Source: Beverwykella pulmonaria (Eukaryota > Ascomycota > Dothideomycetes > Pleosporales > Melanommataceae). Taken from it: DNA of 11,574 bases. The notes under the pieces were generated by a model that saw only the letters and a list, made by a program, of their open reading frames with translations, searched no databases and had not been told where the DNA came from. Position 1 is the stretch's first letter, and every line of letters starts with the position of its first letter. Position numbers and translations under genes: made by a program. Of this stretch, positions 1 through 6,479 are shown piece after piece. Location: the NCBI GenBank assembly GCA_001599595.1, contig BCHH01000007.1:1981990-1993563 (forward strand). Direction: 5' to 3'.

Positions 1-246
1 AAGAGGAAATATATAAGGAGGACAGTTTCCTATGTTATGTTTGCTCTTTGTAGTCAACTCAAATAACTTCACTNGTCTCTTACCCAGATTGATACAGCAA
101 GTTAGTTAGTCAATTTATTGATTGGATTTACCACCCCGTTGTCTTATATCATCGTCTTCGAACCTCACAGAATAATCCTACGACACCTACGCTTACGCAC
201 CGCCTTAGTACGGACCGGACCCAGTAAGTGTTCACCTCGTATAACA
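1..246 (+). mobile_element. Probable 3' part of an LTR from an unidentified retrotransposon
   Basis: The stretch has no credible coding frame. It has a TATA-like TATATAAGG at about 10-18, a long non-coding leader-like tract, and it ends in TAACA, a CA end as LTRs have. At exactly 247 the sequence becomes recognisable Ty1/copia integrase, and the matching copy at 9096-9179 has unrelated sequence upstream. This fits an LTR whose 3' end is at 246, inserted into the copia element with CAAGG (247-251) as a possible half of a target duplication. The 5' end lies outside the window, so neither the duplication nor the element can be confirmed. It could instead be unrelated DNA joined by deletion. Confidence 0.4.
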
Positions 247-634
247 CAAGGGAGTACTATGCTGTCTTATAGGCTACTACAGCAACTTACATTACTAGGT
301 CCTGCAGGACGACGGCAGAATTATCGTCACCCACGATCTAGTCTGCCTGGATGACATTTAGCCTTGCTTTGATAAATTCTGGGGGCTTGATAAGCACCTA
401 GTAGAAAATACAGTTGCTATAGCTATGGCAAAACAGCCTTTTAATAATTATGCGCCCTAGTAGCCCCCTAAGCGCCCTTGTGCAACAGCAAGGGGGGAGA
501 AGGAGAAAAGCGCGCCGCAACTAGTTCTAGAAGAACTTGAGAACGAGCTTGAGAACGAACTCTAGCACAACGCGCCTACCTGGCCGCTGCAGGGCCCTGC
601 TAAGTCTAGAAGAGACAAAGGGGGAGATGAGGAT

Positions 635-799
635 GCTGAGAATAGGGGAGATGCCTCTAAGGATAGCGCTTATTTACACCTAGGAGACTACACAGACTCT
701 AGAGAGCAGGGGAGTGGTGGAGGGGGTGCTAGCACATGAAGCGCTGAGAATAGGGGAAATGCCCCTAAGGATAGCGCTTATTTACACCTAGGAGACTAC
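635..799 (+). repeat. 57-bp imperfect direct repeat within the copia linker, 108-bp period
   Basis: Bases 635-691 and 743-799 are near-identical (GCTGAGAATAGGGG... to ...GGAGACTAC), differing at two positions, both transitions. The offset is 108 bp, exactly 36 codons, so the duplication keeps the reading frame and repeats a segment containing DSAYLHLGDY. This looks like an old in-frame tandem duplication in the acidic linker between integrase and reverse transcriptase, a region that tolerates length change in copia elements. Confidence 0.8.
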
Positions 800-845
800 C
801 TAGAATTGCGTCTCCCCTCTGTTTAGTTAACGCAGGGGGTGCCGC

Positions 846-1005
846 CAGAATAAAACACATTAATACTTAGCACTACTTTGTGCAGGAGGCCTAGGAGAAC
901 AGGCAGGTGGATATCTAGTTCACCCTAACTGAACAGCAGGTGGCAGATGGGCTTACAAAAGCGCTAGCAAAGCCTAATTTTATTTAATTTTGGCAGGCAC
1001 TTAGG
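846..1005 (+). pseudogene. Copia RNase H C-terminal fragment
   Basis: In one frame the translation has KHIN..HYFVQE, then FTLTEQQVADGLTKALAKP, then FW.AL.L. This is the recognisable end of Ty1/copia RNase H, which degrades the RNA strand of the RNA-DNA hybrid during reverse transcription. The HxxxxxxHY pattern and the VADGLTKALAKP block are diagnostic. At least four in-frame stops interrupt it (TAG, TAG, TAG, TAA), each compatible with a CpA to TpA change in a Gln codon. The N-terminal half of the domain and its active-site residues are deleted. Confidence 0.85.
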
Positions 1006-1221
1006 CTGGAAAAAATAGTAGCACTAAGGCTTAGGTTAGCATGAAGTTGACTGAGCTGGGGGAGTAAGCTAGTTTAGTATAAAACTAGCTGGCTAAGGAA
1101 GCACTAGTACTCTTCCCTCCATTTGCCCCACAGAGGTGGGTTTGGGAGGGTTTGACAAGGCCAGGCAGCCAAAGGCTGGGGGAGTAGCCAGAGGCAAGGG
1201 AGTGTAAGGTGCTTGAGGCAC

Positions 1222-1231
1222 CAAGGGGGAG
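1222..1231 (+). other. Polypurine tract of the left copia element
   Basis: CAAGGGGGAG lies immediately before the LTR start TGTTGAAAGG. This is the position and composition of the RNase H-resistant primer for plus-strand DNA synthesis. It confirms that the LTR at 1232 is a 3' LTR. Confidence 0.75.
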
Positions 1232-1414
1232 TGTTGAAAGGCAGCCGGCTAGCCAAGACTGGGACACGTGACATCCTCGTGACAGGCACATGATAGGCAC
1301 GTGACCAAGATGGCTGGGCAGATGTCCGAGTATATAGCACCAGCCTGGTTCCATGTTGGCACCTCAAGCAATATTTTTCTGTCCCCTCCCACTCAGAGCT
1401 CTCACATTTTAACA
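1232..1414 (+). mobile_element. Copia 3' LTR, 183 bp
   Basis: The LTR runs from TGTTGAAAGG to TTTTAACA, with TGTT/AACA inverted ends. It matches 8611-8793 at all but three positions, all transitions. It carries two palindromic CACGTG boxes (1265-1270, 1298-1303), a third GTGAC copy between them, and TATATA at 1331-1336, so it looks like U3 with a core promoter. The next five bases, CGCGC, could be half of a target duplication; the other half would be left of the window. Its last bases form the stop codon of the antisense gene that starts at 2116. Confidence 0.93.
1265..1336 (+). promoter_or_regulatory. LTR promoter: paired CACGTG boxes and TATATA
   Basis: Two GACACGTGAC/GGCACGTGAC sites 33 bp apart lie upstream of a TATATA box at 1331. 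On the opposite strand each reads GTCACGTG, the type of site bound by fungal bHLH factors such as Cbf1. The same arrangement is kept in the right LTR (8644-8649, 8677-8682, 8710-8715). Binding and activity are inferred only. Confidence 0.5.
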
Positions 1415-2116
1415 CGCGCGACGCGGGCCCTTGAGGAGGTTCTCCTTTGCAAACGTCGCGAACTCGTCTTCGCAGAGTTTGAGCCTCCTCATCTCCTTGT
1501 ATTCCGCGGTGATGTCGACCCGGTTTACCTGCGCTGTATCAAGCCAAATTTTGATGTGCTCCAAACCTTCCAGTTCGCTGTAGTTCGTGTTCGAGTCCGT
1601 GCCGAAATATTGGAAAGCGCCTACACTTGGTTTGACGGTTAGGTTGATGTCGACGCGATGGGGCCTGAGGACAGCATCTAGGAAGCCTGTCTCGCGAGGC
1701 CCAGGCATCTTCTTCAGCTTCTTGCTTCGTGTCGTGGTTTTTGACTCGGCAACAGATTCCGTTTCAAGCTCGGTTGTGAGAAGTATGTCGGCGGTAGTCG
1801 ATGGCTCGGATGGAGGGATTTCTTCGATTGTAGGGTCGACTCCTTGTCTGGTACGTCTGGCACGTCTGGTACGTCTGGGACGTCGCTTCCCCAGCACCAT
1901 CTTCGATGAGCCCCCAGTACTCATGCTACTCACGGCAGTCCACAACTTATGCGTTAACTCCGGGTCGGTCAGAGGCGCAGGCTTCCAGTTGGTATCGTGG
2001 GCGGGTTGGACGAAATATTCCGCCGAAGGTTTGCTGGCATGTTGTTTACCACTGGTACTGCGCTCGCTTTGGCAGACAGGCCGATTTTCCGCGTTGACCA
2101 AGCTCCAAAAAGGCAT
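1409..2116 (-). CDS. Unrecognised protein gene, 3' end truncated by LTR insertion
   Basis: This open frame of 235 codons starts at ATG 2116 (MPFWSLVNAE), with A at -3. The frame is open a few codons further upstream without another ATG. I do not recognise the family. The N-terminal third is Pro/Ser-rich and probably unstructured. Residues about 78-91 are very basic, with (P/T/A)-R-R repeats that could act as a nuclear localisation signal. An acidic Ser/Thr-rich stretch follows, then a Lys-rich segment (SKKLKK), and a more folded-looking C-terminus with helix-like EYKEMRRLKLCEDEFATFAKENLL. The last two codons, TGT TAA, are the reversed terminal bases of the copia LTR, so the original C-terminus is lost. 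The long plus-strand frame at 1587-2159 is its shadow: it lacks the charged, helix-like composition seen here. Whether the gene is expressed is unknown. Confidence 0.55.
   Translation of the reverse strand: MPFWSLVNAENRPVCQSERSTSGKQHASKPSAEYFVQPAHDTNWKPAPLTDPELTHKLWTAVSSMSTGGSSKMVLGKRRPRRTRRARRTRQGVDPTIEEIPPSEPSTTADILLTTELETESVAESKTTTRSKKLKKMPGPRETGFLDAVLRPHRVDINLTVKPSVGAFQYFGTDSNTNYSELEGLEHIKIWLDTAQVNRVDITAEYKEMRRLKLCEDEFATFAKENLLKGPRRAC
1848..1883. repeat. Four 9-bp tandem repeats encoding an Arg-rich tract
   Basis: CTGG(T/C/T/G)ACGT is repeated four times in register, with one variable base per unit. On the minus strand it encodes a three-residue repeat, x-Arg-Arg with x = Pro, Thr or Ala. 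The period is a multiple of three, so copy-number change would not break the frame of the gene that contains it. Confidence 0.85.
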
Positions 2117-2230
2117 TTTCTTGTTCAGGGGCACATGGCGGGTCGATGTGCGATTTTGACGCGATTTTGGGCGGGCGGAGAGAGGCTAGGAGGTGCGGAA
2201 GGGAAGCAGAAAGAAGACTGGTTGCCGGGC
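2117..2230 (-). promoter_or_regulatory. Probable 5' leader and promoter of the minus-strand gene starting at 2116
   Basis: Read on the minus strand this is strongly pyrimidine-rich (about 2165-2225), as is common upstream of ascomycete start codons. There are two copies of CAAAATCGC 11 bp apart (2150-2158 and 2161-2169 on the plus strand). No convincing TATA box is seen. Confidence 0.35.
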
Positions 2231-2734
2231 ACACGGACTAGACGATTCCTCCATTAGGATAGCAGTGATGAGGAATGAGGGCGTGATTTTGAGATACAGA
2301 CAAACTTGCTGATGTTAGTGGTATAAATACGAACCGGCGGAAAACTCCGCTCTGAGCCTTCTCCATCTTTGCCCACGATATCGAGTGCCCTAGCTCTACA
2401 TTCCATGCTAAAGCGTCCTCCTTAGTTGGTCTCACAGTCACCGAATTGAGCACGCCCACGCTGAGGCGGATCTGGTAAAGGAAGAGGCGTGGGATTATAT
2501 CACATTAACGACTGTAGCCATGAATAAATATCCTTGTAAGAAATAGCACCACCATTCAATTAGCCCACCATCTTTATTGTCACGCACATCGCGCTAATCT
2601 AGATCCTCCCCGCTCACCTGGGTGTGCTGGATGATGTAAAGGTTCCAGTCCCCCAAAAAGTGTGTTTGCCTCTAAGTGTTTAGGTATTGTACCGCTTGTT
2701 TCCATAGCTCACATCTGCACCTTAGTCACTCAAT
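2231..2734. other. Intergenic, no supported gene
   Basis: Plus-strand TATAAATA lies at 2322-2329, followed by a short pyrimidine-rich leader and an ATG at 2404 that opens only a six-codon frame, so it may be the promoter of a lost gene. A minus-strand frame at about 2655-2495 reads protein-like (GDWNLYIIQHTQVSGEDLD) but contains a TAG and matches nothing I know. No RNA gene or repeat is seen. Confidence 0.4.
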
Positions 2735-3450
2735 TTATTCATTTTGTTCTTCAGAGATGCAAGTTAGCTTGTCCAGGAATGGCCCGAAGAACCGTTCCCA
2801 ATACCCCTCCTCTCCTTCACCCATCCCATACTTTAGTAAATTCCCATACAGTCTAACCAACCCAAAAATTACACGTACAAAATCTGTACTCGGCCTCTCA
2901 AACCGATCCAGACGCGGACCTAGAGCATGCACTCCTCTTCTTCCAGACACTAAATTATCGCGCGGATACGCGTTGTAGACGAGATGTTCATGTCCAACAA
3001 TGGTAAGCGCAGGTTCGACCATCGTCGTTCGCTCGAACTGAGCATGCGCGATTTGTGCGAGTTCTTGTTTCTTGCGCAAGGATGCGGCGATCCATATACT
3101 CATCTGCAGTTCGGCCTCAATGTGGTCTCTGGGTGCGGGTTTAACAGCAAAGCCAGAAAAGAAGGCGGTTCTCTTGGTGAATGCATCAAGCGTGTGTCCG
3201 ATTTACCTACTATTTGCGGCGTAAAGTCTTTTGTAGAGGGCTAAGATATGGAGTCACGATGCGAGTATGAGAGAAGGTAGTCGGTTTTACGGACAATGTG
3301 TTTGCGGCGGGTAGGGTCAGTGAGGGTGGGGGCGGGGATTGTGTAGAGGTAGAGAGGATTGATGGACTGCAATGGACTGAATAAACGGGGTCTATACAAT
3401 CTCATCGGCCCGAGCAAGGTGTGGTGGTTGGTTTTTTGGGAGAAAAACAA
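2735..3450 (-). pseudogene. Decayed fungal PD-(D/E)XK nuclease-like protein (PDDEXK_12 type)
   Basis: Two adjacent minus-strand frames together give most of a fungal PD-(D/E)XK nuclease-like domain, a family common in Pezizomycotina accessory genes; its cellular role is not settled. The first frame (from about 3366) has INPLYLYTIPAP, then RKTDY with the presumed catalytic Asp (codon 3280-3282). The second frame (about 3240-2735) has GHTLDAFTKRTAFFSG, VKPAPRDHIEAELQMSIWIA and the C-terminal VGHEHLVY and YWERFFGPFL blocks. The frame changes at about 3236-3250, and a TAA stands at 3203-3205 where Gln is plausible (CAA to TAA). The residue two before the motif Lys is Ala (3146-3148), where relatives, as I recall them, have Glu. 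The usual long N-terminal region is missing. ATG at 3450 opens the first frame but may not be the original start. The family call comes from motif pattern, not from a search. Confidence 0.68.
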
Positions 3451-3493
3451 GGCTATATTTGGGGGCGTAGGCTCGAAGTGGGTTCACGTGACT

Positions 3494-3729
3494 GCTATCT
3501 TGATGAGGTTCTTAAGCTGCCGTGAGCGTCAAACCTCATCAAGGGAGATTTGGCTGTCTTGATGAGGTTCTTAAGCTGCCGTGAGCGTCAAACCTCATCA
3601 AGGGAGATTTAGCTGTCTTGATGAGGTTCTTAAGCTGNCGTGAGCGTCAAACCTCATCAAGGGGGATTCAGCTATCTTGACCAGGTTCTTAAGCTGCCGT
3701 GAGCGTCAATACCTGATCCTGAATCTCAC
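3494..3729. repeat. Four-unit 59-bp tandem array; each unit forms a hairpin
   Basis: Units start at 3494, 3553, 3612 and 3671, all exactly 59 bp apart. Units 1-3 are nearly identical and unit 4 is diverged. Within each unit CTTGATGAGGTT and AACCTCATCAAG form a perfect 12-bp inverted repeat around a 21-base loop (unit 1: 3499-3510 and 3532-3543), with a further GCT/AGC pair inside the loop. In unit 4 a G-C pair has become C-G (3682 with 3715), next to a mismatch. The array lies just upstream of the PD-(D/E)XK pseudogene. Its function is unknown. It is not CRISPR-like, because there are no unique spacers. Confidence 0.9.
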
Positions 3730-3989
3730 TCAGCNCGTCAATCGTGAGCCAGCTGTTCGGCCGAGCGCAAAGCGCGATAACTATCTACAATGGGGAAAAA
3801 AAACAGAGAACTATGGGATGGTGGGCGGGATCGCAGAATTGTACAATCTGGGGCCGAATTGATGGTTGAGGCTCTGAGGCATCCTGGGATCGACTCAGGA
3901 ACTTCTGCTGAGAAGCTTGGCGGCCTAACCCAGTATAGAACAAAACATATTGGCTATGTCTTGAGGGGACTTGGAGGAGGTGCACGTAC
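3730..3989. other. No supported gene
   Basis: An ATG at 3790 opens about 105 codons, but the composition is low-quality and the frame shows no family feature. The end of this stretch may contain earlier, scrambled NLR sequence, because a frame ending in EVHVHDHVYLAPSN runs into the NLR fragment out of phase. Nothing else is evident. Confidence 0.3.
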
Positions 3990-4478
3990 ACGATCACGTG
4001 TATCTCGCTCCGTCGAACAGAAGAGCCGTTATCAGACTTCCTACAGCAATCGCCAAACGGGTTCATCCTTATTACCTCTCGGAGCCGAGATGTGGCGTGC
4101 AGACTGACGGGACGCGGAGATTGCCTCGTGGAGGTCAAGCCGGTGGACGAGGGCGAAGCGCTACCGGTAGCTCTTCTCTAGACAAAGCTTAGCTTCAGTG
4201 CAAACGTGCACGACATGATTGAACTGCTGCAAGCTCTTGACTTGATTCCCCTTGCTATTGCCCAGGTGACTATCTCGCGATACATAGACGAAGTTCGTAG
4301 AAACGACTTTAACCGAGCCCGTCTGCTTATAAAAGATGTAGGCGACAATGTCAGGGACGGTAGAGAGTCTAATTCTATTATCACCACCTGTCAGATCTCG
4401 TTTGCACGCATCCGGCAGGAGATGCCTACTGCTGCTCGACTGCTCTCGCTAATGAGTATTTTGGACCGACAGGCATGA
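3990..4478 (+). pseudogene. NB-ARC NLR (STAND ATPase) fragment
   Basis: One plus-strand frame reads EEPLSDFLQQSPNGFILITSRS and RDVACRLTG, then VEVKPVDEGEAL, then IELLQALDLIPLAI, and ends RLLSLMSILDRQ. This is the second half of a fungal NB-ARC domain: the ITSR sensor strand, the GLPL-type motif (LDLIPLAI), the winged-helix start and the ITTxQISFxxIRQ block that normally precedes TPR repeats. Such proteins act as self/non-self or stress sensors, inferred from the family. The P-loop, Walker B and C-terminal repeats are absent. A TAG interrupts the frame at 4179-4181, and several residues seem missing after IAQ (about 4260). After 4478 the frame stops and then appears to continue for a few codons one base out of phase before ending against antisense sequence. 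Confidence 0.78.
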
Positions 4479-4489
4479 CTGAAGCGAAG

Positions 4490-4687
4490 TTAGCTGCAAG
4501 GTGTACGCCTACTCGACAGTTGTTGACTTACCAAGGCGAAGTTATCCAAGTCAGCATCGAGATTCTCGAACTCGTCGCGGTGTTTCGGTCGGTTGCGAAT
4601 GGCCTCTACGAGAGGGTTTGCACGCTTAGCAAGTGCAGCGATTGTTATGGCAGAGCTTAGAACGCCTATCACCTCCGAACCAGACAT
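4490..4687 (-). pseudogene. Fragment resembling an NLR-type N-terminal domain
   Basis: ATG at 4687 (A at -3) begins MSGSEVIGVLSSAITI, followed by a helical charged segment, RPKHRDEFENLDADLDNF, ending at a stop at 4490 after 65 codons. A short hydrophobic helix after MSG.E..G..S is typical of the N-terminal domains that precede the ATPase of fungal NLRs (SesA/Helo-like types). The match here is by pattern only. An in-frame ATG also exists at 4723. The fragment stops where the oppositely oriented NB-ARC fragment begins, so the two cannot be parts of one intact gene; a rearrangement or two separate losses is likely. Confidence 0.4.
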
Positions 4688-4724
4688 GATTGCCGGTGGA
4701 GGCGAAGGGAACCGCGCGTTCACG

Positions 4725-5805
4725 CTAGAGCATTCCGCTGCTTCTCGTCACATTTGTATGAATGTCTTGCATGGCTGTGAGCATCACATTGCTACAGCTC
4801 CGGCTGCATGAACCCTGCGCCTGCAGCTTCCGGTCAATCAAGAAAGAGAAGTCGTGCCCTTCCACATTCAGCGTCAGTTGCAGATGTCGCGCCACAATAT
4901 TGAGGTCAAGAGTCTTAAATGGGCCACGTGTGCTAGAGCTTAGTCGAGCTCAGTCATCTGGCAACTGGCGATGGCTATATTTCCGCCTGATTTCGCGCTC
5001 TTTCTGCTCCAAGAGAGCTCTGTCCAGAGAGCGGGGCTATGAGGCACGATCAATTTGCACAGGTGCACCCACAAGGAAGACATTGGCAAACAGCAGCAAC
5101 GAATGGATGCAAAACTTGGGAGACGTATTATAGGATTCTTCGCAAGTGTTAGAAGAGGTTACAGTGGACCAGCTGGAGATATTCATATACTGCAAAGTCC
5201 CCTCGCTACAACGCTTCACACTGCGTCCTTCAAACGAAAACGGCCATCCTGCCGCAATAGCATTTGCACTTGACGATCACCCGGAGTAGGACCAACCCCA
5301 GTGGGAGCAGAAAACCAAACGCGTCTGCCATCTTTAAGGGATCAGACATAGAAGGCCTTTTTCTATTGTTCATCACTGGTTCGATCATCGGCTTTGATCA
5401 AATACTTCCACTGGAACGACCTTGAGAGACCGTTGGTACTAGGAAAGGATATTCTAGTGGTAGCGATGGCGGCATCGCCGCTATAGGGGATTAGACCGGG
5501 ATCGGGACTGTCATCGTCGTGACCCAGGCCGAGGCCTCGGAGCCATGCGTCGGAGCGGGCTTGTTGTACTTAACTAGAGCAGTTGGGTCGGTGAGATTGG
5601 GACCTAGGTTTGCTTCAAAGTTTGCTGATGAACTAATCCCATGTCTCATGCCAACCGCTTGGCTATTCTTTGTGCCAACCTCACAGCCGCCGGAAGCAGC
5701 GAATCGTGAAGCCCTGACAAGAGTTGGACCGGTCATATTTTGGGTTAAAATCTGCCTTGCACCAGCCTCGCCAACAAACGCGATATGCTTGAGGATCTCA
5801 TTCAT
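4725..5805 (-). pseudogene. Unrecognised decayed gene of about 1.1 kb
   Basis: The start ATG at 5805 (A at -3) opens 104 codons, MNEILKHIAFVGEAG to TMTVPIPV, up to a TAA at 5491. Protein-like sequence continues on the same strand in changing frames: RVWFSAPTGVGPTPGDRQVQ and DGRFRLKDAV (about 5332-5219), then, one frame over, GTLQYMNISSWSTVTSSNTC, a hydrophobic stretch FCIHSLLLFANVFLVGAPV, a charged helix LLEQKEREIRRKYSHRQL, and FKTLDLNIVARHLQLTLNVEG. In-frame stops include TAG 5037-5039 and TGA 4950-4952; a frameshift lies near 5219. Stops at CAG and CGA positions fit RIP or its leakage. I do not recognise the family. The even, protein-like quality across about 330 codons argues for one dead gene rather than chance frames. 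Confidence 0.5.
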
Positions 5806-5904
5806 CCATTCTGTTGGGATGGAAGACTGAAGAAAGATATTAGGGATGTACCAGATTATTTTTTCTCTCTTTCTATTCGCTTCCTATGAGTCAGTCACTA
5901 CCTG

Positions 5905-5913
5905 TATATATAT
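5905..5913 (-). promoter_or_regulatory. TATA box for the decayed gene starting at 5805
   Basis: TATATATAT lies 100 bp upstream of the minus-strand ATG at 5805. Between them the minus strand carries a TTTCTTCAGTC/TTCCATCCC leader, as in expressed ascomycete genes. The promoter therefore seems to have outlived the coding sequence. Confidence 0.45.
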
Positions 5914-6479
5914 CAGCCAGTGAAGCAGGACTTCACAGAAATCGACCAACTTCATGACAGCTCAACAATACCTCTAGCTCAACACATTCAAGAGATGTGC
6001 CCCACGGGGAGAGTTTGTGCAACAATATTTTCCTCAATAATGGGCTCAATGTCAAGTTGGGAATTTTGCAGGGTCAGCGATTGACAACTTTCACCTACTG
6101 TAACCGGATTACATGAGATCACATGGTAGGATCGAGTCATAGGACAGCTCAATAAGGTCAGCAACTCTCGACAGGGTATATAAGCAGCTCCTCAGACATT
6201 GCTTTACAGAATTAATACAGTCCTTCTCAATCTCCTCTGACCTCATTGCTTGCCAAGGCACTCACGGTTACACCCACTCATGGTTTATAGATTATAAGGC
6301 CAGCCATGAACTCCCCGCTGAAGAAATTTCAATCAAAACGGACCTCTTAGTGCTCAACTCGATCATTTACGAGATAATGATTTGCTTCAAACCATACAAC
6401 GATCTCCCCGACCACGAAGTTTCTGCTGCTTTCTCGAGCTGTTTTCCGGACTTGGCATGTCTTGGTGCAGGTAGCCCAC
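5914..6479. other. Intergenic with an orphan plus-strand TATA box
   Basis: GTATATAAG at 6176-6184 is a good plus-strand TATA box. It is followed by a pyrimidine-rich stretch and two ATGs, at 6280 and 6306, which open only 5 and 14 codons. The expected gene body is absent: the minus-strand gene ends at 6480. This may be the promoter of a lost or non-coding transcript. The 64-codon minus frame at 6347-6541 overlaps the end of that gene and has no support. Confidence 0.4.

Larger units (their letters stand above)
247..1231 (+). mobile_element. Ty1/copia retrotransposon interior, deleted and RIP-mutated (integrase end, linker, RNase H end)
   Basis: This is the remains of a pol polyprotein, which in intact elements encodes protease, integrase, reverse transcriptase and RNase H for cytoplasmic replication and nuclear integration. 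At about 262-360 the frame shows a GYYS...HY segment and a DGRIIVTHDLVCLDD-like segment, as at the copia integrase C-terminus. A charged linker rich in Glu and Asn follows (about 370-800). Nearly all the reverse transcriptase is missing, and the frame resumes in the RNase H C-terminus (about 846-1005). TAG and TAA stops sit where Gln codons are expected, as RIP produces. The segment ends in a purine-rich tract directly before a TG-starting LTR, which fixes the plus orientation. It is non-functional. Family membership is confident; exact deletion points are not. Confidence 0.85.

Noticed and set aside
1301..1642. Plus-strand frame crossing the left LTR
   Set aside because: It begins inside the LTR and crosses into antisense of the truncated gene; the parallel frame exists in the right LTR, so it comes from the LTR sequence.
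1587..2159. 190-codon plus-strand frame
   Set aside because: It is the shadow of the minus-strand gene at 1409-2116, with no family feature of its own.
2495..2655. Small minus-strand gene fragment (GDWNLYIIQHTQ)
   Set aside because: It is protein-like but short, has a TAG, and matches no family I can name.
3200..3260. Intron explaining the frame change in the PD-(D/E)XK relic
   Set aside because: The only GT...AG pair that would bridge it is about 17 bp, too short for a fungal intron, and the TAA would remain.
3494..3729. CRISPR-like array
   Set aside because: Units are whole 59-bp tandem copies with no unique spacers, and the setting is eukaryotic.
5519..5830. 103-codon plus-strand frame
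   Set aside because: It is opposite the start of the minus-strand decayed gene, which has the better start context and TATA box.
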